In this document: positions 7,837 through 15,505 of the stretch, in pieces
Numbering within the stretch: position 1 is the stretch's first letter
Layout of the letters: each line of letters starts with the position of its first letter
NCBI GenBank assembly: GCA_021604505.1
Contig: BQJC01000002.1
Span: 310,001-374,000, forward strand
Source of the DNA: Nitrospinaceae bacterium
GTDB taxonomy: Bacteria; Nitrospinota; Nitrospinia; Nitrospinales; VA-1
Direction of reading: 5' to 3'
DNA length: 64,000 bases
Notes under the pieces: generated by a model
Told to the model about the DNA's origin: nothing
Database searches by the model: none
Seen by the model: only the letters and a program-made list of their open reading frames with translations
Made by a program: the position numbers and the translations under genes

Positions 7837-9753
7837 ATGCAGAAAGTCTCTTCTCATATCACTGCACTTTTTATTCTCAGCCTGCTGGGAATCCTGAGTT
7901 TTTTTGCCACGCTCCGTTCGCCCTTTTTATACGATGACGCCCACGCCATCATCGAAAACCCCTACATCCAGAACCTGTGGAATTTCCAAAGCGCCGTAGG
8001 CATCGAAAATATTTTCAACCGCTCGATGGTCCTGTTGACCTATGCCGTTAACCGCGAAGTGGGAGGGCTCGATGTTTTCGGATTCCATCTCGTCAACATC
8101 CTGATTCACATTTGCGTCGCAATCATTTTTTATTTCCTGGTCCAGCGTTTGATCGCTTTGGAAACACCGGACCTTCAAGGTCGCCTGAACCCCCTGCCAT
8201 TGCTCACAGCTGCTATTCATCTGCTCCATCCCCTTACGGTCCAGCCGGTCTCGTACCTCTCCAATAGGTCTTCGCTTCTTGTCACTCTTTTTTTTCTTCT
8301 CGGGTTTTATTGTTTCATTCAAAGTATCCGTGCATGGAAAAAGCGCGGTGGGATTCAAAGTTTCGCCTGGGCCGCCCTGGTGATCCTGTTTTTCTGTCTG
8401 GGGGCGGGAAGCAAAGAGATCATCGTCACGCTCCCGGTAATGATCATGGCTTACCTTTGGTTTAGAACTCCAAAAATGGAGACCAATAAGTTTGTCCTGA
8501 TTGGTCTACTTATTTTTGCACCTGTCGTTTTGTATCTCGCCTACCGTTACGCGCAATTGGGCAATTTGTTCGTTCTTAAAGCCGATCCAGGCTCTCTTGA
8601 AATCGACCGGGGGCTGTATTTTCTCACTCAGATGAAGGCTTTGGTGTTCTATTATTTATTGAAGCTCCTCATGCCCGTCAACCTGAATTTCGAACCCGAT
8701 GTGGTCCTGATTCCAGGCATACAAAACTCAGAATGGATGATTGGGCTGGGAACCTTAATATTTTTAGGAACCCTTCTTTATTATCAAAAATCCCGTCTTG
8801 CGCGCTTCGCTTTTCTTTGGGCGCTGGTGACGATTCTTCCTACGTCAAGCCTGATTCCTCTCAAACAGATCGTTGCCGAACACCGGACGTATTTGCCCGG
8901 ACTTGGAATCGGCCTGGCTTTGGGAATCGGCGGCTTGACGGCCGTTCGCCAACCCGCCGGCCGAGGCGCGATGATCCTCGCATTTTTGCTGTTCCTTTCG
9001 TCCCTGACCATCAATCGCAGTCTGGACTTCAAAACAGAGATCGGTTTGTGGCAGGACACAGCCCGGAAATCTCCTCAAAAAGCACTCGTGCACAACAACC
9101 TCGCCGCCGCCTACCTTGCAGAAAAAAGGCTCGACGAAGCCGCACAGGAAATTGCGGCCACTCTCAAGCTCAACCCTCTATACACCGACGCTCACATCAA
9201 CCTCGGGCATATCTATTCACAACAGGAAAAGTGGCAGGAAGCAAAAACCGAGTTTGACCGCGGCATTCTGCTCGGCTCACCCAAGGCTGAAGCTTTTTTC
9301 AACGCCGGTTTGGTGCGGACCTATTTAAATCAAACCGAGGCGGCTCTCCCTTTTTTCAAAAAGGCCGTCCAGATGAAACCTCATCGGGCGAAATTTCATT
9401 TTGAACTGGGCAATACTTACCGGTCACTGAACCGCTTGGGCGAAGCCTTGACAGAATACCGAAGGACCCTTTCAATCCAGCCCGATCATTTCCAGGCTGA
9501 GAACAATATAGGAGTCGTGTTCTGGAATCTCAAACAATACGATCTGGCGGAACAGGCATTTCACAAAGCCCTTGATCTGGGAGGGGATAATCCCGAAATC
9601 CACAACAACCTGGCAAGCATATATATGATCCAAAAGCGCCACGAACAGGCCATCCCTCATCTCAAGCGCTGGATCGCACTGCAGCCGGAAAACCCCAAAG
9701 CCAGGGAACTTCTTAAGATCGCCAGGACCTTCAACAGGGATAGCGCACAATGA
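7837..9753 (+). CDS. TMTC-like membrane protein with C-terminal TPRs, copy 2 of 3
   Basis: Second paralogue of the tandem array. It has the same plan: an acidic first-loop motif (RSPFLYDDAHAIIENPYIQN), about ten hydrophobic segments, the block LPTSSLIPLKQIVAEHRTYL, then TPR units from about residue 400 (HNNLAAAYLAEKRLDEAAQE, FHFELGNTYRSLNRLGEA). The likely start is the ATG at 7837; an in-frame TTG at 7819 is an alternative, and neither has a clear ribosome site. Its stop overlaps the ATG of copy 3 by four bases, so the two are probably translationally coupled. Both aspartates of the FxYDD motif are kept, suggesting an active enzyme if the GT-C assignment holds. Confidence 0.83.
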   Translation: MQKVSSHITALFILSLLGILSFFATLRSPFLYDDAHAIIENPYIQNLWNFQSAVGIENIFNRSMVLLTYAVNREVGGLDVFGFHLVNILIHICVAIIFYFLVQRLIALETPDLQGRLNPLPLLTAAIHLLHPLTVQPVSYLSNRSSLLVTLFFLLGFYCFIQSIRAWKKRGGIQSFAWAALVILFFCLGAGSKEIIVTLPVMIMAYLWFRTPKMETNKFVLIGLLIFAPVVLYLAYRYAQLGNLFVLKADPGSLEIDRGLYFLTQMKALVFYYLLKLLMPVNLNFEPDVVLIPGIQNSEWMIGLGTLIFLGTLLYYQKSRLARFAFLWALVTILPTSSLIPLKQIVAEHRTYLPGLGIGLALGIGGLTAVRQPAGRGAMILAFLLFLSSLTINRSLDFKTEIGLWQDTARKSPQKALVHNNLAAAYLAEKRLDEAAQEIAATLKLNPLYTDAHINLGHIYSQQEKWQEAKTEFDRGILLGSPKAEAFFNAGLVRTYLNQTEAALPFFKKAVQMKPHRAKFHFELGNTYRSLNRLGEALTEYRRTLSIQPDHFQAENNIGVVFWNLKQYDLAEQAFHKALDLGGDNPEIHNNLASIYMIQKRHEQAIPHLKRWIALQPENPKARELLKIARTFNRDSAQ

Positions 9754-11534
9754 GCCCGGCGAAGAAACCGGACTTCGGTGACTTCAAGGTTCAAGGAAAA
9801 TGTTGTTTGCTGATCATTGCCCTCGGATTGGTGATTTACGGAAACCACCTTCACAACGCCTTCCAGTTCGACAGCGTGGCCTACATCGTCAACAATCCAA
9901 ATTTAGACCGCCCAAAAGAAATACTGACCCTGGAGTTTTTGATCTCAGAGATCAAGTCCCGAGGTCTCCTCAGGATGTCGATGGCGGTCAATGCGGCGCT
10001 GGGCGGGGACCGCCCCTTCGGGTATCATCTTTTCAACCTCACCTTCCATATTTTTAATTCCCTCTTGTTGTTTTTCATCAGTAAAAAAGTTTTCCGAGGT
10101 TTTCTACGCAACCAGGAAGATTGGGACGAACTTGAAACTAGAAAAATGTCCCTTTTCACCGCCATTCTTTTCCTTTGCCACCCCATACAAACCGAATCGG
10201 TGGTTTACATCATCAGCCGTTCCGAAGTGCTGGCGGCGACCTTTTATCTGGGAGGGTTTTTCCTGTTCCAATCCTTTTGGGAACGCCGGCGAACCACTTC
10301 TAATGTGATGAAATTCCTATGGCTCCCCTTATTATTTTTTATCGTTTTCTTCCTGGGGTTCAGCGTGAAGCAGACGCTCATCACCCTGCCTGCGCTTCTT
10401 TTGTTCTACGCACTTTTTCAGTTAGACAAAAACTCCATGCCCATCCAGTGGTTGATAAAATGGAAATGGGTGCTGGCAGGCATCCTTCTGTTAGCCCTTG
10501 CAATCCTCATGAGAAAGCTCCTCACCGATGAATCTTTTCTCATTGGCCCGTCGAACCCAGAGGAAATGGTCGGCAGAAAAAAGTACATGTTGAGCCAGCC
10601 TTCGGTGCTGGTTTTTTATTACCTGAAACTGTTGTTGTTTCCCGTCAACCTCAACATCGACCCGGATATTCCGGTGGTAACGAATTTACTATCCTGGCGG
10701 TTCCTGGGACCCGCCGCCTTGATCGCTGCCCTGATCTGGCTCGGGCGAAACGCCGCTAAATCGCGAATCTACTTATTCGCCCTTTTATGGTTTTTCGTCA
10801 TCCTTTCCCCTTCTTCATCGATCATCACCTTGCACGACCTGGCGGCGGAACACCGGGTCTATCTGGCGTCTTACGGATTTTTTCTGGTGATGGTGACCGC
10901 TGTCTGGCATTTGACAGGTACGAGACGGCAGTCCCCAAAGAACTCTCAAAGGTGGGTGACTTTTTTTCTGCTCATCGCTTTCTCCGGTGCGTTGGGGCTG
11001 ATGACGGTAAAAAGAAATTTAACTTGGAAAAGTGAGCTGGCCCTTTGGGAAGACACACGAAAAAAATCTCCTCACCTTGTCCGCCCTTTGATCAATCTGG
11101 GACGGGCCAACAGCCTGGCCGGCCAAACGGACCGAGCTATTTTCTATTACGAAACGTCGCTCAAAAAAGCGCCTCACGTTTTTTCCCTGAACTACAACCT
11201 GGGTGAACTTTATTTGGCAAAAAACCGAATGGGTGAAGCTCTAAAACGATTTAAACTGGCCGAAACGCTGTCTCCGCATATTCCCGAGGTGCATGGCAAA
11301 TTAGGTGAGGTTTATATGAAAACCGGGCAGTACGATCTCGCCGATCGTTACTTTAAAAAAGCCGTAGAACTGAATCCCAAATACCCCATCGCGTTTCGCA
11401 ATCTGGGAATCCTGAATTACTTTCATCTTGATCGGCCCCGGCAGGGGATCGTTTATTTCACCCGGTCACTGACTTTAGACCCCGATCAACCGCAAGCGGA
11501 TAAGGTTCGAGAGCTGATTTCCCGGAATCAGTAA
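9750..11534 (+). CDS. TMTC-like membrane protein with C-terminal TPRs, copy 3 of 3
   Basis: Third tandem paralogue, 594 residues, with the same membrane region and a shorter TPR tail of about four units (NLGRANSLAGQTDRAIFYYE, VHGKLGEVYMKTGQYDLADR). The block SPSSSIITLHDLAAEHRVYL is conserved. In the first loop it reads HNAFQFDSVAYIVNNPNL, so the second aspartate of the FDD motif in copies 1 and 2 is serine here. That change could mean altered or lost catalysis if this loop is catalytic as in other GT-C enzymes. Its ATG overlaps the stop of copy 2 (ATGA). It ends 58 bases from a convergent gene and no strong terminator is visible between them. Confidence 0.83.
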   Translation: MSPAKKPDFGDFKVQGKCCLLIIALGLVIYGNHLHNAFQFDSVAYIVNNPNLDRPKEILTLEFLISEIKSRGLLRMSMAVNAALGGDRPFGYHLFNLTFHIFNSLLLFFISKKVFRGFLRNQEDWDELETRKMSLFTAILFLCHPIQTESVVYIISRSEVLAATFYLGGFFLFQSFWERRRTTSNVMKFLWLPLLFFIVFFLGFSVKQTLITLPALLLFYALFQLDKNSMPIQWLIKWKWVLAGILLLALAILMRKLLTDESFLIGPSNPEEMVGRKKYMLSQPSVLVFYYLKLLLFPVNLNIDPDIPVVTNLLSWRFLGPAALIAALIWLGRNAAKSRIYLFALLWFFVILSPSSSIITLHDLAAEHRVYLASYGFFLVMVTAVWHLTGTRRQSPKNSQRWVTFFLLIAFSGALGLMTVKRNLTWKSELALWEDTRKKSPHLVRPLINLGRANSLAGQTDRAIFYYETSLKKAPHVFSLNYNLGELYLAKNRMGEALKRFKLAETLSPHIPEVHGKLGEVYMKTGQYDLADRYFKKAVELNPKYPIAFRNLGILNYFHLDRPRQGIVYFTRSLTLDPDQPQADKVRELISRNQ

Positions 11535-11592
11535 ACGATACAGGAATATCGAGGTGAGCCGCCTTTCTTTTTTTTGCGATTCTTTAGGGGGT

Positions 11593-12891
11593 TTACTCAG
11601 CCCTCGATTTTAGCTTAGAGGTAGATTTTGTTCGCAAAAATAACAGATAAAGCACCAAAAAATTCACGCCGATCGCCGTCAGCCAGAGAAACACATCCAC
11701 TCGGCCAAACAGGGCCAGCACAAAAAGGAAATGGGTGAAATCGCGGTTGGCCAGTTTATCGACAAAATCGCTTTTTTTTCTGTCATTTTCATCTGCAGAA
11801 TGGGCCTTGGATTTGCCTTCGGTGACTGCCGTCCCCAACATGAGAAAAGAAATTAAACTGCCAATCGCCGCCAGTCCGCCAAGGACGATGTAAATCAGAT
11901 CTCCGTGGGTATGGAACAACCCCATGCCGATGGAGAAAAAGACCGCGATATGAACGATGTTGTCGCAATAGATATCCAGTTTGCCGCCCAATTTGGTTTC
12001 CATGAATTTAATGCGGGCGATCTCTCCGTCCACCCCATCCACCCAGATGGAAAAAAGCAGCAAACCGGCCCCGATCAGACCCATCGCGTAACCGCCCTGA
12101 AAAAAACACCCCGCCGATCCGAGACCGATAATAAAACTCAGCAGGGTGATCTGGTTTGGCGTGACTTGGGTATTCAAAAGCCTTCGGGTGATTAGTTTGG
12201 AGACGGGCCGTGACAGAATCCGGGTGGCCAGACTGTCATTACTCAAACCTCCCGACCTTTGCACGATACGCTCGCTTTCCCGGTGAAAATCTCCCTCACT
12301 TAAAACTTTACGGATTGCGGCCTCCGGAAAATACACCAGCGATTTTATTTCGCTGTCCTGATCCTCTATTGCGGAAGGGGGAGATTGCTCTTTCACCTTC
12401 TCCAAGCTGGAAAAATCAAAAGCGTCTGGTGCCTCTAATAAGTGGACCAGGGAATTCCTGTCGACCCAAAAGGCGCGGTATTTTCCGTCCTCTTCGGAGT
12501 CAGGGTTTCCAGCCACCGCAGATTTGATTTGGGTCTTATCATAAAGAGCCGACCCGTCGAGAAGAAGAAACTCGCCAAAACCACCGGTTTTTTGCACCCA
12601 TTCTTCTGAATCAGACAGCCATTCCAGGCTCAAGGTCACTCTTGGATCGGACGCAATCCGGCGATGCAGTTCACCTACAGCCTGCGGCTGATGGTTCACA
12701 AACAGAACCACGTGTTGGATGCCACCTCGTTGAATATTAAGGATATTTCGTAGTATGAAGGGAACTCCGGCGATTTTTCTCCAATACCAGTCCTCTAAGC
12801 CTCCGCTGTCAGGAGGGGGGGGCAAAAATAAAACCGCCAGCGTGCCCCGATGGCGCGTCGACGCTAGAGAATTTTCTGAATTTTTTAACAT
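11593..12891 (-). CDS. CDP-alcohol phosphotransferase with N-terminal degenerate nucleotidyltransferase domain (DIPP-synthase-like)
   Basis: 432 residues. The C-terminal half (about 225-432) is an integral-membrane CDP-alcohol phosphotransferase. Its catalytic motif is complete: DG-EI-AR-(8)-G-(3)-D-(3)-D, seen as DGEIARIKFMETKLGGKLD followed by IYCD near residue 285. It is preceded by LATRILSRPVSKLITRRLL and TPNQITLLSFIIGLG. The first 190 residues resemble a sugar-phosphate nucleotidyltransferase (KIAGVPFILRNILNIQRGGI) but lack the GxGxR nucleotide loop, so this part is probably inactive. The layout matches bifunctional IPCT/DIPP synthases. It is divergent from a gene that would supply inositol-1-phosphate and CDP-inositol, so a di-myo-inositol phosphate or inositol-lipid product is inferred. 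A phospholipid synthase remains possible. Confidence 0.8.
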   Translation of the reverse strand: MLKNSENSLASTRHRGTLAVLFLPPPPDSGGLEDWYWRKIAGVPFILRNILNIQRGGIQHVVLFVNHQPQAVGELHRRIASDPRVTLSLEWLSDSEEWVQKTGGFGEFLLLDGSALYDKTQIKSAVAGNPDSEEDGKYRAFWVDRNSLVHLLEAPDAFDFSSLEKVKEQSPPSAIEDQDSEIKSLVYFPEAAIRKVLSEGDFHRESERIVQRSGGLSNDSLATRILSRPVSKLITRRLLNTQVTPNQITLLSFIIGLGSAGCFFQGGYAMGLIGAGLLLFSIWVDGVDGEIARIKFMETKLGGKLDIYCDNIVHIAVFFSIGMGLFHTHGDLIYIVLGGLAAIGSLISFLMLGTAVTEGKSKAHSADENDRKKSDFVDKLANRDFTHFLFVLALFGRVDVFLWLTAIGVNFLVLYLLFLRTKSTSKLKSRAE

Positions 12892-13251
12892 TTGGTATAT
12901 AATTCCACCTTCAGCAAATCTTGGCAGAAGATATCAATACCATAATTACAAACAAAAGCAAAAACTCGTTGATAACAAGCCGATTCGGGAAAATGAGTCC
13001 GGCCACGCCTTTTTAGAGCCAGAATCGGCGGATGGACGGCACGCAGTTCATTCTGCCAGGCAACGAATGCGATTTCCTTTTTTCGTGATTCACAGAAATT
13101 CTTGATTTTTTGGATTTTTTATGTCATTTGTTAGGGTGTTTTTCGACCAATAATCATCTGCATTTAATTGTTCAAGGCCATTTCAGGGGGCAAATATTGT
13201 TGCGTGGGGTGGGGTTTTTAACTTTATCAATCTTATGGGGTCAAAATCAAC
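12892..13251. other. Divergent promoter region of the inositol module
   Basis: About 360 bases between the CDP-alcohol phosphotransferase (minus) and the inositol synthase fusion (plus). It is AT-rich near the minus-strand gene and has G-runs near 13205-13215 just before the plus-strand gene. Both promoters must lie here. No specific operator, RNA or open frame is supported. Confidence 0.5.
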
Positions 13252-15153
13252 GTGAATAAAATTCGAATTGCCATCGTGGGAATTGGGAATTGCGCCAGTT
13301 CCTTGATTCAGGGAATCCATTTTTACAAGGGAAGAAGTCTCGAGGACGCCATCGGCTTGATGCATGGCGAAATCGGCGGCTATCGCCCGGACGATATCAG
13401 TGTTGTGACTTGCTTCGATATCGACAAAAGAAAAGTCGGGAAAGACGTGAACGAAGCGATTTTTGCCGCCCCGAACTGCACGACCGTATTTCAAAAAGAC
13501 CTTCCGCCGTCCGGTCTTAAGGTGCGGATGGGACGGATTCTCGATGGAGTTTCTGACCACATGGCCGACTATAAAGAAAACAATACCTTCGTCCCCGCCG
13601 ATGACCCCCAGCCAACCCAGGACGAGGTGGTACGCGCTTTAAAAGAGTCGGGAGCGGAGATCCTGGTCAACTACCTTCCCGTCGGCTCGGAAGAAGCCAC
13701 CCGGTTTTATGCCGAATGCGCATTGGAAGCGGGAGTGGGTTTCATAAACAATATTCCCGTTTTTATCGCCAGCAACCCGGAATGGGGACGGCGCTTTGCG
13801 GAAAAGAATATTCCGATCATCGGCGATGACATTAAATCCCAGCTCGGAGCGACCATCACCCACCGCGTTTTGACCGATCTGTTCAAAAAACGTGGAATCA
13901 AACTGGACCGCACCTACCAATTGAATACCGGCGGCAACACCGATTTCCTCAACATGTTGAACCGCAAACGCCTGGCATCCAAAAAAACGTCCAAAACCGA
14001 GGCCGTACAGTCGGCGGCGGAAAAGCGGCTGGACGATGACAACATCCACGTGGGCCCCAGCGATTATGTCCCCTGGCAAAAGGACAATAAGGTCTGCTTC
14101 ATACGCATGGAGGGCCGAATCTTTGGCGATGTTCCCATCAACCTGGAAATGCGGCTTTCGGTAGAAGACTCACCCAACTCCGCGGGGGTGGCCATTGACA
14201 CCATCCGTTGCACCAAATTAGCCCTCGACAGGGGAGAAGGCGGGGTTCTCCACGGACCGTCGGCTTTTTTCTGCAAGCATCCGCTTCGCCAATTCACGGA
14301 CGACGAAGCCTACCGCATGACGGAAAATTTTATCGCCGGAAAAACCCAGAGCAAATCGAAAAAATGTCTTATCATTGCCGCCGGAAAAGGGTTGCGCTTG
14401 CGCTCCCGGGGAGATAGCAAACCTTTAACTCCCATCTTCGGTGTGCCGCTGATCGAACGCGTCGTATTGACCGCAATGGAAGCGGGAGCCAATGAATTTT
14501 TCGTGGTCACCGGTTATCAGGCCGATCCGCTCAAGGCGTTTCTGGAAGACCTGTCGCATCGACTGGGCGTCCGCATCACCCCCATCGACAACGAAGATTG
14601 GGAAAAAGAAAACGGGCTTTCAGTGCTCAAGGGACAGCGCTATTTTCAGGAACCCTTTTTACTGTTGATGGCGGACCATTTATTCGATCCGGCCATTGCC
14701 GAAGAGTTAATGGCTTTCCCGCTGTCTGATGAGGAAATCGTCCTGGGAGTGGACCGCAATACGAGTAATTCTCTGATCGATTTACAGGATGTGACCCGCG
14801 TAAAAACTTCCGATGGCAATATCCGTGAAATCGGCAAAGGTCTAAAAGATTTTAACGCGTTTGATACCGGAATTTTCTATTGCCGGCCCGCGATTTTTAA
14901 AGCCCTTAAGCAAAGCGCAAAAGAAAATGGCGACACCACTTTATCCGGAGCGATACAAATTCTGGCCCGGGAGAATCGTGCCAAAACCGTCGATATCGGC
15001 TCTCGCTTCTGGATCGATGTCGATGATCCGGATGCTTTTAAGCGGGCGGAGAATGCGCTTCTATCCGAAATTCAGGATTCGACATCAAAAACCTCAACGC
15101 AGGAAGAAAAGGCCGTCGCGCCCGTTCAGGAAAATATGACGGAAGGCCGTTGA
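13252..15153 (+). CDS. Fusion of myo-inositol-1-phosphate synthase and inositol-phosphate nucleotidyltransferase
   Basis: 633 residues with two enzyme domains. Residues 1 to about 365 form an actinobacterial/archaeal-type inositol-1-phosphate synthase, which converts glucose-6-phosphate with NAD. Visible are the Rossmann start IRIAIVGIGNCASSLIQG, VVTCFDIDKRKVG, LVNYLPVGSEEATRFYAECA, IIGDDIKSQLGATITHRVL and LNTGGNTDFLNM. From about residue 371 a nucleotidyltransferase follows with CLIIAAGKGLRLRSRGDSKP-L, FVVTGYQADPLKAFL and LLMADHLFDP, expected to make CDP-inositol from CTP. The start is GTG (MNKIRIAIVG). The fusion joins the first two steps of di-inositol phosphate synthesis in one chain; in known systems the second step is usually fused to the phosphotransferase instead. 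The third step sits divergently upstream. Confidence 0.88.
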   Translation: MNKIRIAIVGIGNCASSLIQGIHFYKGRSLEDAIGLMHGEIGGYRPDDISVVTCFDIDKRKVGKDVNEAIFAAPNCTTVFQKDLPPSGLKVRMGRILDGVSDHMADYKENNTFVPADDPQPTQDEVVRALKESGAEILVNYLPVGSEEATRFYAECALEAGVGFINNIPVFIASNPEWGRRFAEKNIPIIGDDIKSQLGATITHRVLTDLFKKRGIKLDRTYQLNTGGNTDFLNMLNRKRLASKKTSKTEAVQSAAEKRLDDDNIHVGPSDYVPWQKDNKVCFIRMEGRIFGDVPINLEMRLSVEDSPNSAGVAIDTIRCTKLALDRGEGGVLHGPSAFFCKHPLRQFTDDEAYRMTENFIAGKTQSKSKKCLIIAAGKGLRLRSRGDSKPLTPIFGVPLIERVVLTAMEAGANEFFVVTGYQADPLKAFLEDLSHRLGVRITPIDNEDWEKENGLSVLKGQRYFQEPFLLLMADHLFDPAIAEELMAFPLSDEEIVLGVDRNTSNSLIDLQDVTRVKTSDGNIREIGKGLKDFNAFDTGIFYCRPAIFKALKQSAKENGDTTLSGAIQILARENRAKTVDIGSRFWIDVDDPDAFKRAENALLSEIQDSTSKTSTQEEKAVAPVQENMTEGR

Positions 15154-15232
15154 GGTGCAAAAAATTTGATTCGAATTTAATCAAGCCGCCTGTTTTTTTC
15201 TGCCGGCACCAAACACAGAAAAATTTCACAGC

Positions 15233-15319
15233 GCCGAAGTGGTGGAATTGGTAGACGCGCTGGACTCAAAATCCAGTGGGGGCAACCCCGTGACGGTTCG
15301 AGTCCGTCCTTCGGCACCA
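15233..15319 (+). tRNA. tRNA-Leu (CAA)
   Basis: Acceptor arm gccgaag pairs with cttcggc and CCA is encoded. The anticodon stem ctgga/tccag encloses ctcaaaa, giving anticodon CAA (reads UUG). A long variable arm typical of tRNA-Leu and the ggttcgagtcc T-arm are present. A strong terminator follows 15 bases later. Confidence 0.97.
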
Positions 15320-15334
15320 TTCAAACAGGGAAAA

Positions 15335-15367
15335 GGGTTGAGAAGTTCTCTTCTCAACCCTTTTTTT
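15335..15367 (+). terminator. Rho-independent terminator after tRNA-Leu
   Basis: Eleven-base perfect stem gggttgagaag/cttctcaaccc with a four-base loop and seven T immediately after. It ends the tRNA-Leu transcript. Confidence 0.95.
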
Positions 15368-15505
15368 ATCCCTGGCCCGATGGGATTGTCCTCATCTCTA
15401 AACCAATTCCAGAATCAATCCGATCTCAGCTGTATTAAAATAAAGATAGGTTGGTAACGGTTCCAAACACGAACCGGGGCGCTTCACTGGAATGTACAAA
15501 CCCTG

